This document shows positions 27,071 through 36,131 of a DNA stretch of 64,000 nt, in pieces. The DNA is from CATOSP01 sp965237775 (GTDB taxonomy: Bacteria > Chloroflexota > Dehalococcoidia > Lucifugimonadales > UBA3495): contig OZ250155.1 of assembly GCA_965237775.1 (NCBI GenBank), positions 4,402,001 to 4,466,000 on the forward strand. Reading direction: 5' to 3'. Below the pieces are notes generated by a model that was not told the origin of the DNA, searched no databases, and saw only the letters and a program-made list of their open reading frames with translations. A program made the translations under genes and the position numbers. The stretch's first letter is position 1. Each line of letters begins with the position of its first letter.

Positions 27071-28015
27071 GTGTCGATTTCGATGAACAAATTGATTCCC
27101 GACCCAGCGATTAAGGTGCGTGGCCTGCGAAAATCGTATGGTCCTGTAGAGGCCGTCCGGGGAGTGGACCTTGAGATCTCCACCGGGGAAGTGTTCGCCC
27201 TTTTGGGCCCCAACGGTGCGGGTAAGACCACCACCATCGAGATCTTGGAAGGTTACCTGGACAAGACCGCTGGAGAAGTCTCGGTCCTGGGATTCAACCC
27301 GAGTCGGAACGAACGCGGCTTTAAGCAGCGGATCGGCATCGTACTCCAATCCACGGGTGTTGAGCCGTACCTCAACGTGCAGGAGACGATCGACCTGTTC
27401 CGGGGCTACTACCCAAATCCCCTGCCGCTGGACGATATCTTGACCGCTACCGGCTTGACCGAACAACGAAGGGTCAGGGTCAAGCGGCTGTCCGGAGGAC
27501 AACAGCGCCGTTTGGATGTGGCTATCGGGCTATCTGGCAATCCGGAGTTGCTTTTCCTGGACGAACCCACCACCGGCTTCGACCCATCGGCTCGTCGCGG
27601 CGCTTGGGACATGGTCCGAAACCTGAAGAGCCTTGGTAAGACAGTTGTGCTCACCACCCATTACATGGATGAGGCGGAAAATCTGGCGGACCGGGTGGCC
27701 ATCATGGTGCGGGGCCAGATAGTGGCCCAAGGGACTCCCAGCGAATTGGTCCGGGAAAACGCGTCAACAGCCATTCGCTTCAGGCTGGAGTCCCGCGGCC
27801 TCCGGATGCCCAACGAAATTGGCGCGGAACCCACCGGTGACGACGGTCGCTACACCTTAACTACAGATACCCCCACTGAGAGTCTGCACCAGTTGACCGG
27901 CTGGGCTATGGAGAATGGAGTAGACCTGGAAGAGTTATCAGTAGCCCCGTCTTCCCTGGAGGATGTCTTCGTCGAAATTGCCGAGGCTGCCCGGGCGGAG
28001 CAGGTCAGCCAGTGA
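27071..28015 (+). CDS. ABC transporter ATP-binding protein, DrrA-like
   Basis: A 314-residue ATPase of the multidrug/daunorubicin exporter type. Walker A is LLGPNGAGKTTT, the signature LSGGQQRRLD, Walker B LLFLDEPTTGFD and the H-loop TTHYMDEAE. About 90 residues follow the ATPase domain, ending in LEDVFVEIAE, the usual DrrA tail. GTG at 27071 has GGAAG upstream; ATG at 27083 is possible. The stop overlaps the start of the permease gene (GTGA), so the two are coupled and form one exporter. Confidence 0.9.
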   Translation: MSISMNKLIPDPAIKVRGLRKSYGPVEAVRGVDLEISTGEVFALLGPNGAGKTTTIEILEGYLDKTAGEVSVLGFNPSRNERGFKQRIGIVLQSTGVEPYLNVQETIDLFRGYYPNPLPLDDILTATGLTEQRRVRVKRLSGGQQRRLDVAIGLSGNPELLFLDEPTTGFDPSARRGAWDMVRNLKSLGKTVVLTTHYMDEAENLADRVAIMVRGQIVAQGTPSELVRENASTAIRFRLESRGLRMPNEIGAEPTGDDGRYTLTTDTPTESLHQLTGWAMENGVDLEELSVAPSSLEDVFVEIAEAARAEQVSQ

Positions 28016-28785
28016 ACGGCTTTTCGCTCGCATTGAGGCAGGTCAGATACGAGAATACCGCCTTTTGGCGCAACCCTGTGTCAGCGGTGTTCACCTTCGT
28101 TTTCCCCTTCATGTTCCTCGTCATTTTCAACATGCTGTTCGGCAACAACGATATGACGCTGCCAGGCGGCACCGTCAAGACCTCGACCTTCTACGTGCCG
28201 TCGATAGCCGCGCTATCGGTCATCGGGGCCTGCTACACGAACGTGGCGATGGGAGTCTCCTTGGCACGGGACCGGGGACTCTTCAAACGGGTCCGCGGCA
28301 CGCCGCTCCCTAGCTGGTCACTGCTATTCGGAAGGATCGTCCACGCAATGCTCCTGGCCGTCATTCTGGTGGTGTTAGTTGCCGGGGCGGGCGTCTTGTT
28401 CTATGACGTTGACCTCCCCAGCAACACTCTCCCCGCGTTCCTGGTGACCACCGCCCTGGGAGCCGCAACTTTCTGCGCCCTTGGCCTCGCCATCGCGTCC
28501 ATTATCCCGAACGCGGACGCCTCTCCCGCCATAGTCAACGTCTCGGTCCTTCCTCTTTTGTTCATCTCCGACGTGTTCATCCCGTTGAACGAAGCTCCGG
28601 ACTGGATCAAGACATTCGCAGACATCTTTCCGGTAAGGCACTTCTCGATAGCCCTGCAAACCGCATTCAACCCCTTCGAGACCGGCTTGGGGTTTGAACC
28701 CTGGCGGCTGTTGGTCATGGCTGGTTGGCTGGCGCTGGGAACGCTGGTGGCCGTGCGGTTCTTCCGGTGGGAGCCGCGCCGGTAG
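28012..28785 (+). CDS. ABC-2 type permease, partner of the DrrA-like ATPase
   Basis: A 257-residue membrane protein with about six hydrophobic segments, including VFTFVFPFMFLVIFNMLF near the N-terminus and VSVLPLLFISDVFIP near the middle, the latter being the conserved ABC-2 segment with the FP-like motif. KRVRGTPLPSW and FPVRHF are also typical of the family. The GTG start overlaps the ATPase stop by four bases. Together they make a dimeric exporter for a lipid, drug or polyketide; the substrate is not evident. Confidence 0.88.
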   Translation: MNGFSLALRQVRYENTAFWRNPVSAVFTFVFPFMFLVIFNMLFGNNDMTLPGGTVKTSTFYVPSIAALSVIGACYTNVAMGVSLARDRGLFKRVRGTPLPSWSLLFGRIVHAMLLAVILVVLVAGAGVLFYDVDLPSNTLPAFLVTTALGAATFCALGLAIASIIPNADASPAIVNVSVLPLLFISDVFIPLNEAPDWIKTFADIFPVRHFSIALQTAFNPFETGLGFEPWRLLVMAGWLALGTLVAVRFFRWEPRR

Positions 28786-28947
28786 CGCCCGGACCAGTGG
28801 TGAATTGGCGTTCCACTCCCCGCCCAGGGCGATCGCGTCTAGACCACAAGCCGCTGGTGCATCAGAAGTATCGATAGGAGACCGGAATGGGCCGGGAAAC
28901 GTCTTCAGGTTCACAGCGCCTAGGGCGCGGTAAGACCAACTACGGAC

Positions 28948-29643
28948 CTATCTGTCCATGGTCTCCAAAGTCGTCATCACCCTCTGCTGCAGGGTCTCGA
29001 AAACTTCGCGCACGCTGCGGCGGGCGTCCACAGTCTCGAACCCATACTGGTCCGCCAGATTGCCAAACTCCCGCAGCAACGAGGTCTGGTACCGGACAAA
29101 GCTCGCGTGCCTGTCTGACTCCCGCAAGAAGTCCTCGCCCGACTCCCAGTGGTCAAGCTCGCGGCTGGATAGCACCCTGGGCAATAGATGGTCGACGTCG
29201 ATCTCCATGTAGAACACCTGGTCAGGCACCAGCGCAAATTCCAGCACGTCGTCCAGCCACCGGGCGGGAACGCCCCGCACGCGGGCCCTGGCGATGATCG
29301 AGTAGATATAGCGGTCAACCAGCGCGACCTTCCCGGCGCGCAAGGCCGGAATGATGCTCTTCTCCAGCCGGTCCCAGAAATCGGTGGCGTAGAACAGGCT
29401 GAGAGTCATGTGGTCCAGAGTGTTGCCCCGCATGGCCCGGTCGATGCCGTCTCCGGTCAACTCCGACCGGCGGAATCCGGTATCGAGCACGGCGTAACCC
29501 TCAGTCTCCAACCACTCCTTGAGCAGGGCGATCTGGGTTGAGCGGCCCACCCCATCCGTGCCTTCGATGACGATCAACCGCCCGGGCATGGAGTTTTCGC
29601 CAAAGCCCAATGGGGTGTGACCATAAAATCTAGGCATACTCAT
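28948..29643 (-). CDS. Thymidylate kinase-like protein with altered P-loop
   Basis: A 231-residue P-loop kinase of the dTMP kinase family. The nucleotide-binding loop reads EGTDGVGRSTQ, with Arg (CGC codon) where nearly all members have the invariant Lys of GxxGxGKS/T. Other family features are present: the DRY motif in LVDRYIYSIIARA, the substrate-side GFRRSELTG, and a LID-like SRELDHWESGEDF. ATG 29643 has GGAGAGC upstream. It lies 100 bases downstream of a second, canonical relative in the same direction, so it may be a pseudoenzyme or a regulatory partner. True thymidylate kinases are usually a little shorter. Confidence 0.75.
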   Translation of the reverse strand: MSMPRFYGHTPLGFGENSMPGRLIVIEGTDGVGRSTQIALLKEWLETEGYAVLDTGFRRSELTGDGIDRAMRGNTLDHMTLSLFYATDFWDRLEKSIIPALRAGKVALVDRYIYSIIARARVRGVPARWLDDVLEFALVPDQVFYMEIDVDHLLPRVLSSRELDHWESGEDFLRESDRHASFVRYQTSLLREFGNLADQYGFETVDARRSVREVFETLQQRVMTTLETMDR

Positions 29644-29743
29644 AAGTAGCTCTCCCCAGCTCCCCGCAATGACCGGCGGTCCCGCCTCGCCTGTCTATCG
29701 GGCGGCGACGTTGGACCAGCCCCGGCTATGTGGGAGACCTGAA

Positions 29744-30574
29744 CTAAATATCAGGTGCCGCCGTAGGTTCGAGTTGCCTGCTGGGCGTTTCGTGGCGTAT
29801 GTAGCGGCCGGTCAGTCCGGATGTAGTGAGGGCTTCATGCACGTCCTGTCCATGAATCTTCATTGCGCCGGGCAGCAAGGGCTCGACGTATTGCCGCACC
29901 AACTGCTGTTGAGCCGAGATAGGGCGAGTTGCATCGATCGTTACGAGGCCATACTCTTCTGTTAGGCTATCGTATTCGTCGAGCAATCTTCCTTGGAAGG
30001 TGCGAAACGAGTCGGCTCGGTTGCCCGAAAATCCCATATCCTGACCCGATTCGTAGAAGCCTATTTCCTCGCGGCCCGCTACGATCCGGCTGATTGATTC
30101 TTCCAAGGGCACCTTGAAGTACAGCGCCAACGAAGGGGTGACGGCGAAGGAATAGACGCGGCGCAGCCAGTCGCGGTTTACACCCCGGGCCGCGTCTCTG
30201 GCGAACGCCGTGTACACGTACCGGTCCGCCAAGACGATGGTTCCGGACTTCAGAGCCGGAAGCACCTGTGTATAAACGCGGTTGGCAAAGTCCGCGGCGT
30301 GGATCAGGCTGAAGGACATCGGAGTCAGCATCCGCTCGTCTTTTCCCCGTTTAGTGGTCCGCCGCACAATGGGCGAGGAATTCCACTCGGTGAATATCGT
30401 TACGAAGCCGAGGCTATTGAGCCATTTCCCCAGCAGGTCGATTTGGGTACTCTTGCCTGAGCCGTCGATTCCCTCCACGATGATCAGCTTGCCGGGATAC
30501 TCCCCATCGTAGGGGTGTTCACCGTAGCGCTTCCCCATTGGGAAGTTGGCGCTGAGATGATGGTCGGTCATCAC
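29744..30574 (-). CDS. Thymidylate kinase-like protein (canonical P-loop)
   Basis: A 276-residue member of the dTMP kinase family with an intact P-loop (VEGIDGSGKSTQ) and the DRY motif (VLADRYVYTAF). It is longer than typical Tmk (about 210 residues), with a 30-residue N-terminal and a 50-residue C-terminal extension. Its start overlaps the stop of the exopolyphosphatase gene: GTG at 30574 and ATG at 30571 are both possible. This coupling to Ppx/GppA suggests a role with phosphate or polyphosphate rather than only dTTP supply, but that is inference from context. Confidence 0.78.
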   Translation of the reverse strand: MMTDHHLSANFPMGKRYGEHPYDGEYPGKLIIVEGIDGSGKSTQIDLLGKWLNSLGFVTIFTEWNSSPIVRRTTKRGKDERMLTPMSFSLIHAADFANRVYTQVLPALKSGTIVLADRYVYTAFARDAARGVNRDWLRRVYSFAVTPSLALYFKVPLEESISRIVAGREEIGFYESGQDMGFSGNRADSFRTFQGRLLDEYDSLTEEYGLVTIDATRPISAQQQLVRQYVEPLLPGAMKIHGQDVHEALTTSGLTGRYIRHETPSRQLEPTAAPDI

Positions 30575-32205
30575 TCACCTCTGCGGATATGAATGGGTTG
30601 GTTGAATTCTGTCTCCCAACGTTCTCCGATACCTGCGGCGGACGCCTTAGACCATGCGGGCGTGACCACGGTAACCCCACCACCTTCACGGAAGATGGTT
30701 ACGGACTCAGCCGGGCAATCGGGGGCAAGCCGCCGGTCCAGTTCATCAGCAACAAGTAGCGCGACCGCGGCCTGGCCCAACCTACGCTTGTCCTCGGCTG
30801 TGAGCAGCGGCGTATTCCGGAATTGGCGCGGCACGCTCCCCCGTTCCGCCGTTAGCAAAATGGCGGCGATCTGGGCAGACTCCCGGTGGCTGAACCCCGG
30901 CAGGTCCGACCGGGCGATCACCGTCGCAGTCCGGTTGAATCGGTTGTAGAAATCAATGGCGCTGCCAATGTCCAACACCAACGCGGCGCATTGCAGGGAC
31001 GAGGTCAGGCGGGCGTGAGGGCGCCGCCAGCCAGCGGCAACAAGCCTGCGCGCCAAATTCGCCCGGCGGGGCCCACGCTCTGAGAAGCGAAGCGCGAATC
31101 GCTGGACCAAGCCCGCAACGCCTTCGATTCGCACCGTTGAACGCATCGGCAGGGTGATCTTGCTGTCTTTCGGGAGCGGCCATGGATGACGGGCCAGACC
31201 TTCTCTTAGCCCCTGCCCCGAAACCATGATGCGGTCCGCGCCTGCGTGTTCGAGCAGGGCTTGTGCGACCACCGCTCCGCCGACTATCGAATGGGTCCGC
31301 CCAGGGTTCATGCCGGGGAAGCCGGCTCGCTCATCTCGAGCGGCGCCGGCCAGCCAGCCGGTGAGATTGGCCAGACTCTCGGCGCTTATGCAGTAGCCGT
31401 GCATCTTCGGGACCGGGTAGGCAACGCGCCTGCGGTCCAGCCTCGCCAATAGCCGCATCGACCCGCCTGAGCCTACCAGGATGCCAGCCGGACCTACCTC
31501 TGGCAGATGCGCCGACTTCAAGTAGTCCTTGGTATGATTGAAGGCTGCCGTCATATCTTCGCGTGTCGGCTGGTCTGTGAGTTGGAACTGGTTGGCGATG
31601 CGCAAGCTGCCCAGTGGCAAGGAATGAAGGCTCTCCAGCGACCGCCCGCCGAACCCAACGACTTCCAGGCTGCCCGCTCCCAAATCCGCCATCAAGCCGT
31701 CGTTGACCGGCAAGCCATGCACCGCCCCGATAAAGCAATATGCGGCCTCTTCGAACCCGCTTATCACCCGGAACGACACACCAAACCGGCGCGCCGCCGA
31801 CTCGGTGATCTCGGCGGCGTTTAGGGACTCGCGCAACGCTTCGGTCCCGACGGCGTGGATAGTGCCGACGCCGTGGCCCACGCAAACTTGAACGAAGTCT
31901 TCGACCGCGTCCAGGGTGCGTTCTACGCTTTCGGATTCCAACGCTCCTTGTCCACTTATGTGACTCATCAAGTCCAGGTTCATGCGCTGTTGGGCGACTA
32001 CCTCGATGCCTCCACCTGAGTTGACCCGCATTACCACGGCGCGGGCAGATCCGGAGCCGATGTCGATCACCGCCGTGACCGGGCAGTCCGGCGGGCTCCC
32101 CTGCGTCGTTGCCAATGTAGGCTCCAATGCGGGAGAGCCTAATGGGTTGCCGAGCCCGGTGTCGGGGTCGAGAACACCCCCATGTCCTGTAGGTCTTGAT
32201 TGCAT
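30571..32205 (-). CDS. Exopolyphosphatase/guanosine pentaphosphatase (Ppx/GppA) family
   Basis: A 544-residue Ppx/GppA phosphatase of the ASKHA fold. The phosphate-1 loop is VTAVIDIGSGSARAVV, followed by VGTEALRESLNAAE, GFEEAAYCFIGAVHG and the second loop LMADLGAGSLEVVGF; GSGGSMR is the adenosine-type loop of the fold. The C-terminal half is a helical HD-like region with VLDIGSAIDFYNRFNRTATVIARSDLPGFSHRE. It hydrolyses polyphosphate or (p)ppGpp-type substrates. The first 40 residues are an unconserved leader. It heads a minus-strand operon with the two kinase-like genes and diverges from phoU. Confidence 0.87.
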   Translation of the reverse strand: MQSRPTGHGGVLDPDTGLGNPLGSPALEPTLATTQGSPPDCPVTAVIDIGSGSARAVVMRVNSGGGIEVVAQQRMNLDLMSHISGQGALESESVERTLDAVEDFVQVCVGHGVGTIHAVGTEALRESLNAAEITESAARRFGVSFRVISGFEEAAYCFIGAVHGLPVNDGLMADLGAGSLEVVGFGGRSLESLHSLPLGSLRIANQFQLTDQPTREDMTAAFNHTKDYLKSAHLPEVGPAGILVGSGGSMRLLARLDRRRVAYPVPKMHGYCISAESLANLTGWLAGAARDERAGFPGMNPGRTHSIVGGAVVAQALLEHAGADRIMVSGQGLREGLARHPWPLPKDSKITLPMRSTVRIEGVAGLVQRFALRFSERGPRRANLARRLVAAGWRRPHARLTSSLQCAALVLDIGSAIDFYNRFNRTATVIARSDLPGFSHRESAQIAAILLTAERGSVPRQFRNTPLLTAEDKRRLGQAAVALLVADELDRRLAPDCPAESVTIFREGGGVTVVTPAWSKASAAGIGERWETEFNQPIHIRRGE

Positions 32206-32709
32206 AATCTAAATAACGACTCGCGGGACCTTGCGAGCAGCGGCCCCTCCCATCACACGTGATACCGAGATTTCAAGCGGAGTCTTTCTGCTGGAGCAAC
32301 ATGCCCCGGTTTGGATGATAATACAGGCCCAAATCTATAGCAACGTGTCTCCCAACCCGCATTGGACTCCTATCAGTCCCCGAATTTCTCGCCCTTCTGC
32401 GCCGGCCTCTATACCCCGGTCTTCACACGACGCAAAGCCCCTGTCCGCCCCGGAACCCCTCTACCGCAAGGTGGGAAAAGCTGCTATAGTCGTCCCTTAC
32501 CGTTACAGACATCCGGAAAATCAATCCAAGACCCCTCGTAACACGTTGCCGTCTTGGGCATCCATGTCCATATCTGGGGGTCTGTGGCGGGAGTCATCAA
32601 TGATTTCGTAATCGGAGAAGGCGCCAGTTCGTCCAGGTTTCGGCGATGCTCCGGGCTCGTAGTTCAGAGACAAAAAGCAGGGAAACGATCAGAGAGAAGG
32701 AGGCCAATC
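32206..32709. promoter_or_regulatory. 504-bp divergent intergenic region between ppx and phoU
   Basis: No coding frame here has family-like character. The region must hold promoters in both directions. I could not find a convincing direct-repeat Pho box or a clear -35/-10 pair, so nothing more specific is claimed. The ribosome site of phoU, AAGGAGG, lies at its right end. Confidence 0.4.
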
Positions 32710-33372
32710 ATGATCCGATCTAACCTTAGCACCGGTCTCAATAAACTCACCGACGATCTCCTTGGTCTCGGAACCATGGTGGAAAAGGCGCTGGCCAAGG
32801 CCCTCGACGCCCTTAAAAGCAGGGACCTGGAAGCCTCCGCTCAGGTTATCCGCGAAGACGACTCGATAGACGAGGCTTGCACCTCGCTAGAAGAAAACGT
32901 CATCGAGCTGATCGCCTCGCACCAACCCGTTGCCAGGGACCTCCGAAGGTTGATCGCCACGCTCCACATTGCTGAGGAATTGGAGAGGATGGGCGACTAC
33001 GCCGAAGGTATCGCCAAGATCAGCCTGATGATGGGTGAAGAGCCTCCTTTGAAACCGCTGATTGACATCCCATTGATGGGTGAAAAGGCCACCGAGATGC
33101 TAAGGCAAAGCCTGGACGCGCTTGTGAATGGGGACATTGTCGAGGCTAGGGGCGTCTGCGACGCCGACGACGAGGTCGACGACCTTTACGACCAAGTCTA
33201 TCGTGACTTGCTTACATACATGCTGGCGGACCCGACTACCATTCAGCGGGCAACTTACCTTCTGTGGATCGCCCACGACCTTGAGCGAGTCGCCGACCGG
33301 GCAACGAACATCGCCGAACGGGTCTTATACCTGGAAACGGGTAAACTTGATCCCATCAACACATCCACCTGA
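32710..33372 (+). CDS. phoU: Phosphate signalling/transport regulator PhoU
   Basis: A 220-residue PhoU protein made of two three-helix bundles. Both copies of the family signature are present: LRRLIATLHIAEELERMGDYAEGIA in the first half and ATYLLWIAHDLERVADRATNIAERV in the second, matching the E(R)xxDH/YAxNIA metal-binding motif. PhoU tunes the phosphate sensor kinase and the Pst transporter. ATG 32710 is preceded by AAGGAGG. No pst or pho genes are adjacent, but the divergent polyphosphatase supports a phosphate role. Confidence 0.92.
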   Translation: MIRSNLSTGLNKLTDDLLGLGTMVEKALAKALDALKSRDLEASAQVIREDDSIDEACTSLEENVIELIASHQPVARDLRRLIATLHIAEELERMGDYAEGIAKISLMMGEEPPLKPLIDIPLMGEKATEMLRQSLDALVNGDIVEARGVCDADDEVDDLYDQVYRDLLTYMLADPTTIQRATYLLWIAHDLERVADRATNIAERVLYLETGKLDPINTST

Positions 33373-33430
33373 AAATACACTTGCCACAACCCTGAAATCG
33401 CTAAGTTAGCCAGACGGATTCAGTAACAGA

Positions 33431-33592
33431 ATGGTACGACCCAATTGGTACGCCGACCACCCCGCCGCTTGCACCTGTTCAGTTTGTGAGGACAAGCGCA
33501 CCGTCCACCGCATGGTGGACCGGAAGATTGGCCGGAACGAAAAATGCCCCTGCGGTAGCGGCAGGAAGTATAAGCGTTGCCACGGTAGATAA
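33431..33592 (+). CDS. Small SEC-C motif zinc-binding protein
   Basis: A 53-residue protein beginning MVRPNWYADHPAACTCSVC and ending GRNEKCPCGSGRKYKRCHGR. The end is a full SEC-C motif (CPCGSGxKYKxCHG), the zinc-binding module at the C-terminus of SecA, where it contacts SecB and ribosomes; stand-alone SEC-C proteins also exist. An extra CTCSVC pair suggests a second metal site. The frame is closed by TAG at 33407-33409, so it is not the tail of a longer gene. The ribosome site is weak. It lies just after phoU. Confidence 0.6.
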   Translation: MVRPNWYADHPAACTCSVCEDKRTVHRMVDRKIGRNEKCPCGSGRKYKRCHGR

Positions 33593-34043
33593 GGCCTGAG
33601 ACCCGGTTGCTCTTCCCTGAAATATTCTTCGACGAAGCGTTGAACGGACTCGGGGCGGCGTCTCCCGTGAAAACCGCAACCTTTCATCCTCCTACGCCAA
33701 GGGCTCTCTGATCATCTACTACGTGCCCAACCGAGGCGGACCCGTCACCTAGTTTTCATCTGGCTGCGCCCCACCCGCTCGGCATGAGCGGGCGTGTGTA
33801 GCCGGGTTGACTCCCAGAGGACCCTGCCTCTTGCGCGGCATTGGCGGGACCCTAGGTCATATTTCCTCCTTTCCCGGACATTGGTATAGAACGTATTTCG
33901 TCACGTTTTAGCCTAATACGGCATGCTTACAGATATCCTGCCAAGTTCACTTACACAATAATTGACATCAACATTCCCAACACCCTAGAATTGCCGCACA
34001 TCGCCCCATCCCTAAGTCTGGACACCGGTATCGGAGGGAAAGT
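33593..34043. other. 450-bp stretch without a recognised gene
   Basis: A plus-strand frame from about 33622 to 33752 ends in GSLIIYYVPNRGGPVT, which looks protein-like but has no start codon and matches no family I know, so it may be the tail of a lost gene. The rest up to 34043 contains only the ribosome site (GGAGGG) of the next gene. Confidence 0.35.
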
Positions 34044-36065
34044 ATGGCGGACTACGACATCATCATCCGAGGCGGGACCATCGTCGACGGCACCCGTACA
34101 CCCCGTTACGTGAGCGACATCGCCATCAAAGACGGGAGAATCGTCAAGATTGGCGGTCTTAACGGCGGCTCCGCAGACCGTGAACTGAACGCCAAGGGCC
34201 TGATCGTGGCCCCGGGCTTCGTTGACCTTCACACCCACTACGACGCCCAAATATTCTGGGACCCCTACTGCACCCTGTCCGGCTGGCACGGCGTGACGTC
34301 CATTGCCCTTGGCAATTGCGGCTTCGGTTTCGCACCCTCCCGCGTAGAGGACCAGGACCGGGCCATGCTGAGCATGACACGCAACGAGGCCATCCCCTAC
34401 GACGCCATGAAAGAGGGCATGCCCTGGAACTGGGTTACGTTCCCAGACTTCATCGACGCGCTGACCAACACCCCCAAAGGTGTGAACTGCCTCACCTACG
34501 TGCCCCTGACTCCGCTATACGCCTGGGTCATGGACTGGGACGAGGCTAAGAAGCGCCGACCCACCGAGGAAGAGCTTCAGGAAATGGGCCGGCTCATCCA
34601 CGAAGCTATGGACGCCGGCGCCTGCGGTTGGTCGGCCCAGGTGTTGGGGGCAAACTCGGTGCAGCGTGACTACGACGGCACTCCCATGATCACCGATATG
34701 CTCTCCGAGCATGAAGTCCTCACCTTCGCCCAGGTGCTGCGGGACCGGGACGAGGGCTTCATCGAGTTGGCCTACCAGGAGACCGGCGAGGAAGGCCGCC
34801 CACTGGGCGAGGAGACCCGCCTGTTCTTCGAAAAGGTCGCCGAAGTTTCAGGCCGGCCGGTGCTCTACCAGGCCGTATCCCCCAACTCCGTTCACCCCGA
34901 ACAGCACCGCGAGCGCATCCGCTGGTTGGAGAGTTGCGCCGAGCGCGGCCTGCGAGTCTACGGCCAGGGCGCCACCCGCCGCGGCGGGTTCGAACTGACC
35001 TTTGAAGACTGGAACCTGTTCGACGACACTCCCATGTGGATCGAGGTCACCCTGGGCGACAAGGCCACCAGGAAGGCCAAGATGTCCGATCCGGAAATGC
35101 GCCGAAAGCTGAAGGAAGAATGGGACTCGGGCAAGCGCCCCGTCCAGGTCACCCCTGGCTCCGTCGGTAGCCTCCAGGTAATGACCCGCAAGGTCAAGAT
35201 CGACATCGGCGCCGAGTCCGACTTCACCCAATTGCCTGCCAAAGTGTCCGCCGGCGGCGCGGACTACTTCCTGGTTAATACCCGCGACGGCTACAAGCTG
35301 CTCTCGGTAGTCTGCGCGCACCAGGGCGGCTGCGTCGACAACGACGGCGACAAGTTCGTCTGCGACACCCACGGCTACGAATACGAACTCGATGGCGGGC
35401 GCTGCATTACCAACGGAGAATTGCGCCTCAAGTCCTTCGTCGTCAACGCAGTTGACGGGCGCATGATCGCCCTGGCTCCGGACGAGACCGACTCCTCCAG
35501 CCCGCAGGCCGGGCAGACGGTGCAGCAGATCGCCGACGAGCAGGGCAAACACGTCATCGACGCGCTGCTGGACATGTGCGTTGAGGACGACCTGGCGACT
35601 GAGTTCTACGCCGAAACCCAGGGCCGCGACACGGCCCAGTTCACCGCCGAGGTGTTGGACTCCAACCACATCGTCGCCGGAGTTTCAGACGGAGGGGCCC
35701 ACGTCAAATTCCTCACCGCGGGCATCTACCCCACGGACATGCTGACCTGGTTGGTGCGGGACGAAAAGGTAATAACCCTGGAGGACGCCCACTTCAAGCT
35801 GTCCTATCTCCCGGCCCACTTCGGCGGCTTCCGGGACCGGGGCGCAATCAAGGCGGGTTCTCCGGCAGACATAATTATCTATGACCTGGAAAAGCTGGAA
35901 GTGCTCCCGTCAGAGGTCGCCGAGGACCTGCCCGGCGGGGAATGGCGGCGCATCCAGAAGGCCAAGGGTTACCGCTGGACCATGGTCAACGGCGAGATCA
36001 CCTTCGAGGACGGCGAACCCACCGGGGCCTTCCCCGGAAGGCTACTCCGCAACGGCCTGGGATAG
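34044..36065 (+). CDS. D-aminoacylase-like amidohydrolase with an inserted Rieske [2Fe-2S] domain
   Basis: A 673-residue protein, about 130 longer than usual N-acyl-D-amino-acid deacylases. The amidohydrolase part is clear: DIIIRGGTIVDGT, GFVDLHTHYDAQ (His63, His65), IALGNCGFGFAP (Cys92), and after the insert AGVSDGGAHVKF (Asp549) and AGSPADIIIYD. Between residues about 383 and 480 lies an independent Rieske domain: CAH at 424-426 and CDTH at 440-443 give CxH-x13-CxxH, within LLSVVCAHQGG and FVCDTHGYEYELDGGRC. The His residues expected on barrel strands 5 and 6 are not obvious (ELAYQETGE, PVLYQAVSP), so the metal centre may differ from true deacylases. GGAGGG precedes ATG 34044. Two GMC oxidoreductases follow on the same strand. 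Confidence 0.85.
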   Translation: MADYDIIIRGGTIVDGTRTPRYVSDIAIKDGRIVKIGGLNGGSADRELNAKGLIVAPGFVDLHTHYDAQIFWDPYCTLSGWHGVTSIALGNCGFGFAPSRVEDQDRAMLSMTRNEAIPYDAMKEGMPWNWVTFPDFIDALTNTPKGVNCLTYVPLTPLYAWVMDWDEAKKRRPTEEELQEMGRLIHEAMDAGACGWSAQVLGANSVQRDYDGTPMITDMLSEHEVLTFAQVLRDRDEGFIELAYQETGEEGRPLGEETRLFFEKVAEVSGRPVLYQAVSPNSVHPEQHRERIRWLESCAERGLRVYGQGATRRGGFELTFEDWNLFDDTPMWIEVTLGDKATRKAKMSDPEMRRKLKEEWDSGKRPVQVTPGSVGSLQVMTRKVKIDIGAESDFTQLPAKVSAGGADYFLVNTRDGYKLLSVVCAHQGGCVDNDGDKFVCDTHGYEYELDGGRCITNGELRLKSFVVNAVDGRMIALAPDETDSSSPQAGQTVQQIADEQGKHVIDALLDMCVEDDLATEFYAETQGRDTAQFTAEVLDSNHIVAGVSDGGAHVKFLTAGIYPTDMLTWLVRDEKVITLEDAHFKLSYLPAHFGGFRDRGAIKAGSPADIIIYDLEKLEVLPSEVAEDLPGGEWRRIQKAKGYRWTMVNGEITFEDGEPTGAFPGRLLRNGLG

Positions 36066-36099
36066 CCATCTCTCGACCCATCCAGACCTCGGAATCCCA

Positions 36100-36131
36100 A
36101 GGGCCGCAGGTGAGAGTCTGCGGCCCTTTCT
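36100..36131 (+). terminator. Intrinsic terminator after the Rieske-amidohydrolase gene
   Basis: AGGGCCGCA (36100-36108) pairs with TGCGGCCCT (36119-36127) around a ten-base loop and is followed by TTCT. It stands 35 bases after the amidohydrolase stop, so the downstream GMC genes probably have their own promoter. Confidence 0.65.

Noticed and set aside
34848..35669. 273-codon minus-strand frame opposite the Rieske-amidohydrolase
   Set aside because: Shadow of a well-supported gene; Val/Gly/Ala-rich and featureless.
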